Part shown: positions 53,373-63,941 of the stretch, piece by piece
Numbering within the stretch: the first letter of the stretch is position 1
Layout: every line of letters starts with the position of its first letter
Origin: Apoderus coryli
Lineage: Eukaryota; Arthropoda; Insecta; Coleoptera; Attelabidae
Direction of reading: 5' to 3'
NCBI GenBank assembly: GCA_911728435.2
Contig: OU452198.1
Coordinates: 21,796,001-21,860,000, forward strand
Length of the DNA stretch: 64,000 bases
Notes under the pieces: model-generated
Told to the model about the DNA's origin: nothing
Seen by the model: the letters and a program-made list of their open reading frames with translations, nothing else
The model's database searches: none
Position numbers and translations under genes: made by a program

Positions 53373-56168
53373 CTAACTCAAATTTGGTTTACAAATTAAC
53401 ATCTTATGTAATTTAATTCTAAATAAATTTTTTGGTAATGTTCTTAAATCAAGGAGTTCATTCATGTATTTCGCTATCATATAAGAGAAGGATCGTTTAC
53501 ACATTTCCGTAGAGTGAACAGGTGGGGTAAGGGCATGTTTGTGACGCACATTTATATTGTGAACATCTGTGCGGTATCTTATTCGCTGGTACAAATACGG
53601 TGGAGATTTGTCACACAAAATTTTGTGAAAACGACATACAGAATGATAGTATCTTCGGTCTTCCATGTTTAGCCATCTGATCGCAGACAAAGTGTGAGAT
53701 ATCCTTTGAAATTTCCGTATTCCGAAGATCAGGCGAAGACACGAATTCTGTAAACGGGATTTTGAGATCTGCGTAATGCATGGAGCGTAGATGACATCGC
53801 AGTAGTTAAGTTGTGATAAGACTAAAGCCTCGCATAATTTTGCTTTTATAGGAACACTCAGCACAGAGCGGTGCTGAAATATTAATTTAAGATTCATATA
53901 TCCAATTTGGATGCGTTTTGAAGTATACTCCTCATATCTGAGGTTCTGATCCATTAAGAGTCCCAGATTTCTCACTACGGTCCTAAATTCAACTGGTTTC
54001 CCCTCCAAACTCAAACCGTCCTTATAGAGCTCAAGAAATGTCTGTCTGTCCCCTCTTCTACCGAATAAGATGCCAACTGTCTTATCGGGATTGAGTTTTA
54101 AGCAATGCTCTCGCGAGAAAGCAGAAAGTCCACACAAATCCGCATTGAAAGCTGCAATTGCCTGAGGAGCCTCATCAAGAGTGAATGACAGACACATCTG
54201 TGTATCGTCAGCGTAGTAATGCTGTTTGCATGATATAAAAGCAGATGGAAAATTTGAGGTGTACAAAGTGAACAAGAGCGGACCCAGTATCGATCCTTGT
54301 GGAACTCCCCTACTAATCTTCAAAAAAGAAGACAATTTACTTTTGTAAGTGACTGCTTGTGATCTCTCATCAAGATAATCAGTAAAAAGTCTTAATGACG
54401 AATTCGATAACCCGACATATCTTAATATCGACTTCATCAGGCTGTGGTCAAGCGTGTCAAATGCCTTAGAAAAATCAGCAAGGATCAACACCGTCAACTT
54501 TCCCCTGTCCGTGGCTTCCAAAATGTCGTCAGTAATATTTAAAAGGGCTAAGACACAGTCATAACCCGGTCTAAATCCTGATTGCACGCTTGGAATTACA
54601 CTTTTATTATTAAGGTAAGAGCGCAGCTGGCCTTCAATTAACTTTTCTAGAATCTTAGACATTGTAGGGAGAATGCTAATTGGTCTCAAATCATTTAGGG
54701 TTGTGGGTTTTGAAACTTTGGGCAGCGGCATCACCATTGCTCTCTTCCAGGATTGCGGGAAGACGGAGTTTAAAAGACAAAAGTTCATCACATGGGTGAT
54801 ATAGGGCAAAAGGTAAGGCAGAAATAAGAAAAGGGTACTAACATTGATACCATCGCTTCCTGTTGCTTTCGTTTTTATTTTCCTTATAACGTTCAAGACA
54901 TCAATTTCTTCCACTGCTACAAAATTAAATTGCTCAGAACTCAAGTCGTGAACCAAATTGTCGTAATGGGAGAGAACATCATCGCTGGGCTTCAAGCTGG
55001 GAACAGAGTTGATAAAATAACTATTAATCGAGTCAGGGTCACTCAGCGTTGAAGGCAATTCCGTAGAGACTTTATTCTTTATATTTAAAAATTTGAGAGC
55101 ACTCCATGTGTCTTTCTGATCTGTAATATTCAGTTTGTGACAGTAATATGCCTTTTTTTCCCTGCGAACCGCAGCTGTAAACATATTTCTCAAAGTTTTA
55201 TAGTTATTTATATCTGCTTCGATCCTTGTTTTTTTGTATTTGGTTAGAGCCTTATCTCTGTCTTTTTTTAATGCACGTAAACCCAAAGTCAACCATGGTG
55301 CATAAGGTTTACTGATTCGAAACGTACGATAAGGTGCATAAATATTAAGTAACTGTAACATACTATTTGTAAGAAAGTTAACCTTATCATCAATATTAAA
55401 AATATGAAATATGTTCCACCATGGAATAGATCGTAAATCAGAATCAAACCTAGCATAATCGAAACCCCGAAAATCCCTAACAGTTTTCCAAACAATGCGC
55501 TTTGCATGTCCAATTCTCAGGCTGCAGTATATAAGTTCGTGATCGCTAATATCAGGTACCGTTTCCACACCTGAACCAACAACAACGTCCTTATTTGACG
55601 TGATAATATAGTCAATCAATGAACCAGAATCACCGCACAATCGAGTCGGTGCATCAATCAACTGTGTAAGATCCAGACTCTCCAAAGCATCCATCATGGC
55701 CGATGTCATGTTACTATCTGGATTCAAAATATTTACATTAAAATCTCCCATACATAATATGTGATCCACCGTACCCATAAATGATGAAATAGTATTTTCA
55801 AAGACTTGTAAAAAGGCTGTAAAATTGTCTCTGGGAGGACGGTACACAACACCTATCGCTATCTTAACACTCCCCAACTTCACCTGAATCCACAACTGTT
55901 CAATTTCATGACTACTATTAACCACGATGTAATCAATGTCTGTTCTGACATAAATCCCAACACCACCTCCCCGTCCAACTCTGTCCACTCTGACGAAACT
56001 GTAACCAGGTATACTGATAGCTCTATCCGAAATATTGGCATCCAACCATGTTTCTGTGAGCGCCATAATATCGAAACATTTATCACTCAGGACACCACAA
56101 AAATTGTCAAAATGAGCTATAAGCGACCTAACATTCAGGTGTGCACAATTGAAATAGTTCTCATACAT
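53373..56168 (-). CDS. LINE ORF2: endonuclease and reverse transcriptase
   Basis: 931 residues. The EEP endonuclease has HLNVRSLIAHFDNF, ALTETWLD, CMGDFNVNI and DHELIYCSL. Reverse-transcriptase motifs include KATGSDGINVS, SFSKAFD-like ADFSKAFDTLDH (A), SRGVPQGSILGPLLF (B) and QHYYADDTQM (YADD). The C-terminal tail (QLNYCDVIYAP, SRLQNSCLRL) is like the fragment at 889-1527. Full family length; no stop or frameshift seen. It nicks target DNA and copies its own RNA onto it. Confidence 0.9.
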   Translation of the reverse strand: MYENYFNCAHLNVRSLIAHFDNFCGVLSDKCFDIMALTETWLDANISDRAISIPGYSFVRVDRVGRGGGVGIYVRTDIDYIVVNSSHEIEQLWIQVKLGSVKIAIGVVYRPPRDNFTAFLQVFENTISSFMGTVDHILCMGDFNVNILNPDSNMTSAMMDALESLDLTQLIDAPTRLCGDSGSLIDYIITSNKDVVVGSGVETVPDISDHELIYCSLRIGHAKRIVWKTVRDFRGFDYARFDSDLRSIPWWNIFHIFNIDDKVNFLTNSMLQLLNIYAPYRTFRISKPYAPWLTLGLRALKKDRDKALTKYKKTRIEADINNYKTLRNMFTAAVRREKKAYYCHKLNITDQKDTWSALKFLNIKNKVSTELPSTLSDPDSINSYFINSVPSLKPSDDVLSHYDNLVHDLSSEQFNFVAVEEIDVLNVIRKIKTKATGSDGINVSTLFLFLPYLLPYITHVMNFCLLNSVFPQSWKRAMVMPLPKVSKPTTLNDLRPISILPTMSKILEKLIEGQLRSYLNNKSVIPSVQSGFRPGYDCVLALLNITDDILEATDRGKLTVLILADFSKAFDTLDHSLMKSILRYVGLSNSSLRLFTDYLDERSQAVTYKSKLSSFLKISRGVPQGSILGPLLFTLYTSNFPSAFISCKQHYYADDTQMCLSFTLDEAPQAIAAFNADLCGLSAFSREHCLKLNPDKTVGILFGRRGDRQTFLELYKDGLSLEGKPVEFRTVVRNLGLLMDQNLRYEEYTSKRIQIGYMNLKLIFQHRSVLSVPIKAKLCEALVLSQLNYCDVIYAPCITQISKSRLQNSCLRLIFGIRKFQRISHTLSAIRWLNMEDRRYYHSVCRFHKILCDKSPPYLYQRIRYRTDVHNINVRHKHALTPPVHSTEMCKRSFSYMIAKYMNELLDLRTLPKNLFRIKLHKMLICKPNLS

Positions 56169-56403
56169 AGTGCTTATTTAATAACAATAAAAAAACAATA
56201 AAAAAGAAAAACAAAAAATACTAATCAAACAATTTGTTAAATACAAAATCAAGAAACAAAATAACGGACAGTTATAACAAAATATAAAATATAATAAAAT
56301 ATAATAAAATATAAATTTCTACGAAATTTGGAAATGAAAAGATTAATAAACGCTTATACAAATTAAGACGTTAAATATAAATATATCCAACAAACAAAAA
56401 TGA

Positions 56404-57276
56404 TCAGGATTTGGAGTTATTACGTTGGCGTTCAGATGCTCGCACGACTATTGAGCCCAATGTTTTAGTTATTTTTGTAGGTTGCCCCGAACTCGACTCT
56501 TCAATACACTTGCGTTTCCTGTCTTCCTCTAGTTCTTGCTGAGGTTGAAATGTGGTTATAATGGTTTTATGTATATTTTCTTCCACGTTGCTGCTTGTTT
56601 CGACATTTAAATTTTCCCTCGCAATTAGCCCAACTTCCTTTAGGTCGCAAGCGGCATAAATTTGACCATCAACATTAAGTTTATGGCCAACAAGTTTTGC
56701 GTATTTGTTTTGAGAACGTGCTGTTTTTAGACCTTCCTGCAATATTCTCTTCTCCTGGCGATCCTCGTAGCATAAGTCATGAGCTATATGTATTTTGGTG
56801 CCCTTTAGCTTATAGCAATTCATTAAAACTGCCTTCTTCCTTAAAAATGAACAAAAATCGACTTTTATATGAGAACTTTTGGCAGATCTGACAACAAATA
56901 TGTTGCTGATGTCGCGATCCGATATATCAACTTCCAGCAAATCACGAAAATGTTTCACTACAAAATCCAAAAGACCCGACTCGGGAACATCCAAGCCAAA
57001 AATCACCACACTATTCTTTCTAAATTTACGCTCATACACTAGATACTTTTTCTCCAAGGTTTCACAACGACTTTCCAGCTTTTCAATTTTATCGGCCTGT
57101 ACAGCTAAAGCTTCCAACAGTTTGTTGTTTTCACTCCTCAGTTCTTCTCGAATTCTGTTTTCTGACCTAGTAATAGCTTCCAGCAATAATCTTGTTTCTG
57201 AGGAAATTGCTGTATTATCGAATTGCACACTTATATTTGACATCATCAAAAAACTACAGATACGCACGTAGATCAA
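56404..57276 (-). CDS. LINE ORF1: coiled-coil RNA-binding protein
   Basis: 290 codons; the likely start is the Met at SNISVQF. A long coiled coil (RSENNKLLEALAVQADKIEK and onward) is followed by an RRM-like part VVIFGLDVPESGLL, FRDLLEVDIS, KVDFCSFLRKKAVL and a basic Ser-rich tail with KRKC. This is the layout of L1/CR1-type ORF1 proteins that coat the LINE RNA. The gap to ORF2 (235 bp) is short and shows no stop-start overlap. Confidence 0.8.
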   Translation of the reverse strand: MIYVRICSFLMMSNISVQFDNTAISSETRLLLEAITRSENRIREELRSENNKLLEALAVQADKIEKLESRCETLEKKYLVYERKFRKNSVVIFGLDVPESGLLDFVVKHFRDLLEVDISDRDISNIFVVRSAKSSHIKVDFCSFLRKKAVLMNCYKLKGTKIHIAHDLCYEDRQEKRILQEGLKTARSQNKYAKLVGHKLNVDGQIYAACDLKEVGLIARENLNVETSSNVEENIHKTIITTFQPQQELEEDRKRKCIEESSSGQPTKITKTLGSIVVRASERQRNNSKS

Positions 57277-57622
57277 TAAATAAGAATAATTTCCTATGTA
57301 TTTTAAATATCTCTGGTGCAGGTCGTCTACGTCTATAGGTATTCGATTTTAAACGTTAACAAAAAAATAAATATTTCCAATATTTGCAGTGATGTGTACT
57401 ATCAATATTGGTGATTGGTACACTTACAATATTATAATTACTGGATTTTAACACTAAATCAGCTCAAAGACACAGTATTTTCTGCACAAATAACAGCACA
57501 TAAGCTACACAAACGATTGTAGATTACATCAATTTTGATTGCTTACATATAGTTACGTATTTTTGTAAATTACTTAGAGATGCAATTCAAAATACTTTCA
57601 CATTATACTTAACCCGCACCAA
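57277..57622 (-). other. LINE 5' UTR and junction with env
   Basis: AT-rich leader of the LINE (transcribed leftward), then the boundary near 57610 with the env stop region. No promoter motif was called. Confidence 0.4.
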
Positions 57623-59051
57623 TCAAATATTGTCTTTGCGATTATACAATTCTGATAGGTTTACTCGTGGCAATGATGTTTCGTCATACATTAATGAATT
57701 TGATTGATATGTTTGAAGTAAAAATGTTTTTATTTGTATTTTACAGTCACTAATTGATTCGGCTAGATATGATCCGAATAACATTACATTGTCTTTAGTA
57801 TTTTTACAAGAAATAGGAACAACTAATTTTTGTGGCACTGTCACTATCCATTTTCCATCTATTATTTTATTTATTTGAACTTCTTTTAAAATAATTCGGA
57901 ATGGTTTACATGTGGTTATATTTGATTTAAATAATATTAATTGGACGTCGCATGGTGGATCTTCATTAATAAATGCTGTATGTGCTTCTTTACATAGGTA
58001 TTCGTTTGGAAGTAATTGAATGCAAGTCCGGTCCATATAAGAATATTTAACATCGCCAAGTGCTAGGTAAGGTTTATGAGGTAAATTGATATAAAATTGA
58101 GAAGATTGATTTTCTGGGATTGGTAAAGGGTATAATTGATAATAATGATATATGCCCGATTCAACTAATGGTATTTCTAATATGAATGTTATAACTGAAC
58201 CTTTTGAATAACTTTTAATTTCAATTATTTGTTCAAAATTTAAAATATTTTCACTAGTTGCTTCTAGCGGTAATTTATCAGAATTTAGTATATTTTCAAA
58301 TTTTTGTATCTCTTTAATCAATTCAATTGGATCAATTATAGAATTATGAACAGTATTAAGTTTTGCAAATGATATAGCTATTTCAGTTTTTTCAGAAATA
58401 TCATACATTGTTTGATACAGCATATATATTTGATTAATAATTACATGAATTTTAAAATATCCATGATCTGATATTGCTTGTAGAGCTACATCTTTAATAG
58501 TTTGTTCTATTTGTAAAATTCTTGATTTTAGTATCAATTGGTTTGTAGTTACATTTGAAATTACAATTTGAAACTGACTAATTGATTTTTCAAGAAGCGT
58601 AATTTGATTAAACATTACTTCTTTTAACTTGTTTTGATTTTCTTGTAATTGTCTGATTTGTTTGTCATAACGTTCTGCATCTTCCTGATTTAGATTGCCT
58701 GTTAAACTTTTTATGAATGTACCTAGCGGATTAATTAAGCCACGTTTTTGTATTTTCTTATAATTATTTGGAACTAATTGTTTTATTTGATTTTCAATTC
58801 TTTTTTCTAATGCGTTTAAAGGTATTAACGAATTTTCATATTCTTGTTCATATGACGTATCATTATTAATTTGATTTACTAAATATTTGGTATGCGATTT
58901 TAAAATATTAAATTCTGTAATTAAGGGAGATAAATCATGTATATGTATTAAGGACCATTGGCTTGAAAGTATTTTCGCGGTGCCTAATTTATAAGGAAGT
59001 ATTCCTGGAAGGTTATTTATGTTATGGAATTTTACTCCGATAGCTCCGATG
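57623..59051 (-). pseudogene. Env of the right-hand Gypsy element, cut before its anchor
   Basis: Open from a probable splice acceptor (CCTCAG at 59052-59057) to TGA 57623-57625, with no ATG at the start, as expected for a spliced env whose leader exon lies upstream. An early segment is followed by a basic cleavage-like site (KKIQKR) and a Gly/Leu-rich stretch that may be a fusion peptide. The main part then matches the copy at 16803-20756. It ends where the LINE inserted; the anchor is at 52883-53113. Family: Gypsy env of baculovirus-F type. The copy is broken. Confidence 0.8.
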
Positions 59052-61940
59052 CTGAGGATTCCAATCCATCTGTAACAACGGATTTTATTTTAGTTTCATT
59101 TATATGAATAATTTCTTTATGTTTTGTTTTTGGATGTTCAATTTCAATTTTGTTATTTTCTAATATTTGTGTTAATATATAAGGACCTAAAAATTTATTT
59201 TTTACTTTTGATGCTCTATTATTTTGTTTCTTGTATACTTGTGCGCCTATAACTGGATTTTGAGATTTCTTTAATTTATTAGCTTTGTCAATTATTTTCT
59301 GTTTTAATAATTTTGATTCATTTTGAATTTTATTATATAGTGCATTAGTGTTAGTTTTATGGTTATTAATATATTCGGTGTAAACTTGTACGGGTAATAA
59401 TTTCATTGGATCACATGATTCTATATGTCCTGTAACTAATTCGAAGGGTGTAAAGTTCGTACTTGAGTGTATGGTACTATTATAGGCTATAACTGCATAA
59501 GACATTAATGTAATTATATCAAGTTGATCATCTTTTTCTTTCAATATTCTAATATGCTCTATTAATGTTGAATTCAATCTTTCTACTGGTCTATTGGATT
59601 CATGATGATTAGGTGTAGTAAAATGTATTTTTATATTATGGGTTTTTAATAATTCTTTTACAACTTAATTTTTAAATTCTGTACCATTGTCAGAAACGAT
59701 TTGTTTTGGTATTCCAAAGAATGAAAAGAAATGAATTAATGTTTGGCAAGTAGAAATTGCAGTTCCAAAATATGGTAAAGCTTGTCCAAATTTTGAAAAT
59801 TTATCTAGAAATACTAAGAATTTTTGTTTACCTATTAATAACGTATCGATGTGTATTATTTCAAATGGTTTTGAAGGGGTTTCTGTTAATATTAAAGGTT
59901 CGTTTGGTGGATTTCTATTATATTTTGTTCTATGACAAATTTCACAATTATTAATGAATTATACATCTAGTTTTAATCTTTTCCAATAATAATTAGATTT
60001 TAATCTCGTTATGGTTTCTTGAATTCCTCGATGGTTACTTTTTCCTTCGTGAGAAAATCGTATTATTATTTCTCTTTCATTTTCTTGAACATTATTAATT
60101 AGTTTTGAACATTCTACAATTTTAAATTTACAAAAATGTTTTGTTAGGGCTTCTTGGAAATAAGGTCTTAATTCTTTGGAAAGAAAGTGTATATATGTTG
60201 TTTTTTCTTTTAGATACTCCTTTAAGAATTTGGTTATTGTATCAGAATTTGGGGGTAAAGTAGCTTTTATTATATGATTTCCGTCAAATATTTCATGAGT
60301 TGCTTTTACATAAGAGTCATATGGTGATTTTTTTACAATAATTTGGTTATTTTTATTATTTATGATTTCGTCTAATATTGGTATATCGATTAAAGGTTCA
60401 TTATCGGCTATACTATGAATAGTATTAGATGATTGATAAGGGGGTGTAATTTGAATATCTTGTAATATTTTTATTTTTGATGTAGATGGTTTTTCAATTT
60501 CTTGCAAGGTTTCATCTACAATTTCGTCCGTTACTTGATTTGGGTCGAATTCTATTAGGTTATCTGTTAAATATTTATCTATATCGAAATCTATATCTCC
60601 GGGATTATTTAATGTAGATTCATTCTCTAAAGCAAAATGTTGTATACGAGAAAGAGCTTCAGCGTTGGTATTTTGTTTGCCACTTTTGTAGATTATTGTG
60701 TAATCATATTCTTCAAGCTTGAGTCTCCATCTAACAAGTTTAGAATTAGGTTCTTTTAGATTAAATAGCCATACTAATGGTCTATGGTCCGTGAATATTT
60801 GAAATTTTCTACCATAGAGGTATGGTCGAAAGTATTTACATGCCCATACAATTGCTAGTAATTCCTTCTCAATTGTGGAATATTTTTGTTCTGGAAGCAT
60901 ATGCTACTGGATTATCTTTTGGAGGTGTACCTTGTGATAAAACTGCACCTAAGGCAATGTTTGAAGCATCTGTAGTTAATACGAAGGGTTTTGTAAAGTC
61001 TGGATATTTTAATATAGGAGAATTAATTAATAAATTTTTTAAATGATTAAAAGATACAATCAATTTTTGGGTATGTTCTACTTTTGCACCTTTTTTTAAA
61101 CAAAGTGTTAATGGTTTTGCTACTTTCACGAAATCTTTTATAAATCGTCTATAATATCCTGCTAAACCTAGAAAAGATTTGATTTCTTTCTGTGATCTGG
61201 GTATTGGAAAGTTTTTTACTGCGTCAATTTTCTCTGGGTTAGGCTTAACTCCGTCTTTTGTAATTTTATGTCCTAAGTAATCAACTTCTTTGTGTAGAAA
61301 TTCTGATTTGTCCACTTGTATCTTAAAGTTTGATTGTTTAAGTCTGTCAAAAATAGTTTTAAGTCGTTCAATATGTTCTTGTAATGAGGTGCTGTATATT
61401 ATAACATCATCTAAATAAACACAGCATATTTCGTTTTGGAGTCCTCTTAATACGTTATTCATTACACGTTGAAATGTTGAAGGAGCATTCTTTAGTCCAA
61501 AGGGCATTCTTTTATATTCATAATGTCCTGTGTCTGTTGAAAATGAAGTTTTTTGGATATCGTCTTCATGCATTTCTATTTGATGGAAGCCATTCGCTAA
61601 GTCCAAAGTAGTAAAGTATTGCGCTTTTCCTAACTTGTCTAATATGTCAGAAATATTTGGTAATGGGAATTTGTCATCTATTGTCACCTCATTTAGTTTT
61701 CTGAAATCACACACTATTCTCCATTTTCTTCTTCCTGATTTGTCTAATTTTTTCGGTACAACCCATATGGGACTTGACCAAGGTGAATTTGAATTTTGGA
61801 TAATTCCATTTTCTAGCATTTGATTTATTGGTTTCTTGACTTCCTGTTTATGTATTTCCGGGTATCTATAGGTTTTGGTATAAATGGGTGTCTCATTTGT
61901 CAGGTTTATTTTGTGTCTCGTATTTTTTTATATTCCTCAG
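59032..61940 (-). pseudogene. Pol (reverse transcriptase, RNase H, integrase) of the right-hand Gypsy, with stops
   Basis: The reverse transcriptase starts in the NETPIYTKTYRYPE region, before 61819. Motifs: YFTTLDLANGFHQIEM, VYLDDVIIYS. RNase H has TTDASNIALGAVL and a frame break at about 60890 next to AYASR. The next frame continues [24 protein letters not shown]. Integrase has D in HIDTLL, SDNGTEFK and E in RPVERLNSTL, with in-frame TAA codons at about 59967 and 59664. The last part ends at TAA beside the env acceptor. At least two stops and one shift make it inactive. Confidence 0.85.
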
Positions 61941-62754
61941 AATTGCAATGATTAAGTCTTAAATTCTTCAAATTTTCTTTTTGTTTGTTGTCTATGTAAT
62001 TGTCATATTCAGTATCAGTTTCCATTTTTTCCAAAAAATTATTTTCATTTTCCTCTATAAGTTCTATATCTAAGGGTTCATGAAAGGTCACTTTAATTGG
62101 GTTATCTCGAGAGTTGGTAATAACAGTGATTGCAAAAAAGTCTACAATGTTTACGAGTGCTTGTGGCATTTCAGCACCATTTAAATTGATAGAATTTAAT
62201 ATACCTAAGCCGTTTTTTTCTTTTACTGGTACTTTTATTTGTTGTGTAACTCTAGAAGGTATAATTAAAGATTGAAAAGGTTGTATTTGTTTTGGAACGT
62301 TTCTCGTTTTATTATCAATAGATAGTATATTGTTTTGAAAATAAAGTGGTAACTTAATATGATTTGTTTCCAAAGTTAAATTGTTTAAATTTATTTTTGC
62401 ACCAATATTAATTAAAAAATCTATGCCTAGTAAACCATCAAATTTATCAAAAAAATCAAAGAGATAAAATTTTTGAATTCCATCGAAATTAAAACAAGAG
62501 AAAATAGGTATATTCATAGCTTCATTGTGAATAGAGGTTGCATGTGCACTCTTAACTGAAAAATATTGATTATAAATATATTGAGGATAGACATTATATG
62601 CTAGTTGAGGATTAATAAAACTTTTTCCACTACCAGTGTCTATTAAAAATTTTGCTTGTAATTCAGGTATAAAGATTACAGGTAAATCGGTATTATTGTA
62701 GTTATTTAAATATATCAAGTGATCTTTGATGTACTCGTCTTCAATTGAAAATTT
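61906..62754 (-). CDS. Gypsy protease segment, in the -1 frame after gag
   Basis: The reading frame contains KFLIDTGSGKSFIN, an aspartic-protease active site, and KFDGLLGIDFLIN, a flap-like segment. It overlaps the end of gag and is reached by a -1 shift at A-AAT-TTT (62748-62754). It ends just before a run of seven A (about 61925), after which the reverse transcriptase is again in the -1 frame. That run may be a lesion or a second slip site. Confidence 0.75.
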   Translation of the reverse strand, partial: KFSIEDEYIKDHLIYLNNYNNTDLPVIFIPELQAKFLIDTGSGKSFINPQLAYNVYPQYIYNQYFSVKSAHATSIHNEAMNIPIFSCFNFDGIQKFYLFDFFDKFDGLLGIDFLINIGAKINLNNLTLETNHIKLPLYFQNNILSIDNKTRNVPKQIQPFQSLIIPSRVTQQIKVPVKEKNGLGILNSINLNGAEMPQALVNIVDFFAITVITNSRDNPIKVTFHEPLDIELIEENENNFLEKMETDTEYDNYIDNKQKENLKNLRLNHCNSEEYKKIRDTK

Positions 62755-63941
62755 TCATATTCGTTGTATTCATTATCATCATTATTGTAGCTTTCAGAAG
62801 ACTGACTATAATAATCATATGAGTTAAAATCAATATTTTGTTGTGGATCTGCATAATTATTTGTTAGATTTTCATGAAATTGGTTTACTTCAATATCATT
62901 TTTATAATTATCTTTATAAGTGGGTTCTACAGATTGGTGAGATAATTCATCTACTGTAATGTTGTTTATTCTTGGTTGTTGAGTTTTTATACGAGTGTTG
63001 GATGATGAAGTATCCATTGGTTCCGGATAATTATGTTTTGGAATAGCACCTGTATTTGCATTATGGTTATGAAATCGATTATTAAAATTATTATTATTTT
63101 GATGAAATATGGGTCTTGGTTGATTATTAAACATAGGTGATCTATAATTTTGCGATGAAAAATTCGGTCTGGGAAAATTGTTAGACATAAATGGGGTATT
63201 AGGATTTGAATACATTGGTCTAAACGGAATATTATTTGTTCTTGGAATAGACGATGGATGAAATACATTTCTTTGTGGAATTGACATATTGAAATTTGAT
63301 TTTTGAATTTGCGGTGGGTGTTGTGGAATGGATTTATTGTTAGGAGTATTTGATCTATTTTTATAATGTATAAAGTTTTCTTCTTCGCAAACAAATGCCA
63401 TTGCTTGTTCTAGTGAATTAGGATTTTTTAGTCTTACTACTAGTTGCATATGATAGTTGAGATTATTTACAAAAGTTTTTAAACATAGGTCATCATACTG
63501 TCGAATTTTTAAAATTTTCATATTAGGTTCTTCAAGTGAATTATTAACCTTTGTGAATAAAAGACTTCTAGAATCTTGTATTCTTAAACCGAATTGATGA
63601 AATGTTTCATTACGTTCATGGCGCATACAAATTATGTCTTGCACCAAACAATCTTCTGATCTTTGATCTGAAAATGTTGTAATTAACGCGTCTTTGATAT
63701 TTTGCCAAGTGTTTAATTCAATACGCGAACCAATTAAATCAGCAGCTCTTCCTACTAATTTTCCTACTACTGTATCAAATAAACATATGTTTATAGCAGC
63801 ATTTGCGTTATCTCTAACTTGATGATTTTGAAGAAAATGTTCACAAGAATTTAAAAATCTACTCAATGTTTTTGGATTACCGTCAAAATTAGGAATATTA
63901 TCTGCTTGATAACGAATTAATTGATAATTTGGTTGTGCCAT
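62715..63941 (-). CDS. Gag of the right-hand Gypsy element
   Basis: The best start is the ATG at 63941-63939 (MAQPNYQLIRYQ); the frame is open upstream to 63995. The N-terminal retrotransposon-gag core contains NFDGNPKTLSRFLNSCEHFL and ERNETFHQFGLRIQDSRSLL. The C-terminal half is N/P/F-rich low complexity without a CCHC knuckle, as in errantivirus gags. It overlaps protease, with a slippery heptamer before its end. Confidence 0.8.
   Translation of the reverse strand: MAQPNYQLIRYQADNIPNFDGNPKTLSRFLNSCEHFLQNHQVRDNANAAINICLFDTVVGKLVGRAADLIGSRIELNTWQNIKDALITTFSDQRSEDCLVQDIICMRHERNETFHQFGLRIQDSRSLLFTKVNNSLEEPNMKILKIRQYDDLCLKTFVNNLNYHMQLVVRLKNPNSLEQAMAFVCEEENFIHYKNRSNTPNNKSIPQHPPQIQKSNFNMSIPQRNVFHPSSIPRTNNIPFRPMYSNPNTPFMSNNFPRPNFSSQNYRSPMFNNQPRPIFHQNNNNFNNRFHNHNANTGAIPKHNYPEPMDTSSSNTRIKTQQPRINNITVDELSHQSVEPTYKDNYKNDIEVNQFHENLTNNYADPQQNIDFNSYDYYSQSSESYNNDDNEYNEYENFQLKTSTSKIT
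62748..62754 (-). promoter_or_regulatory. Probable -1 frameshift site (A AAT TTT) between gag and protease
   Basis: In the gag frame the codons are GAA AAT TTT CAA, so the heptamer A-AAT-TTT fits the X-XXY-YYZ rule. Slipping back one base enters exactly the open frame that leads to the protease. A downstream stem-loop was not tested. Confidence 0.55.

Larger units (their letters stand above)
53115..57610 (-). mobile_element. Apparently full-length LINE (Jockey/CR1 group) with two intact ORFs
   Basis: ORF1 (56404-57276) and ORF2 (53373-56168) are both open. The 3' end at the left is AATAAAG followed by an (ATT)n tail reaching 53115. About 330 bp of untranslated leader separates ORF1 from the junction with the env gene near 57610. 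No clear target duplication was found. The right-hand boundary is placed where the env frame resumes. Confidence 0.85.

Noticed and set aside
62987..63394. 135-codon ORF inside gag
   Set aside because: Low-complexity shadow of the N/P-rich gag C-terminus in another frame.
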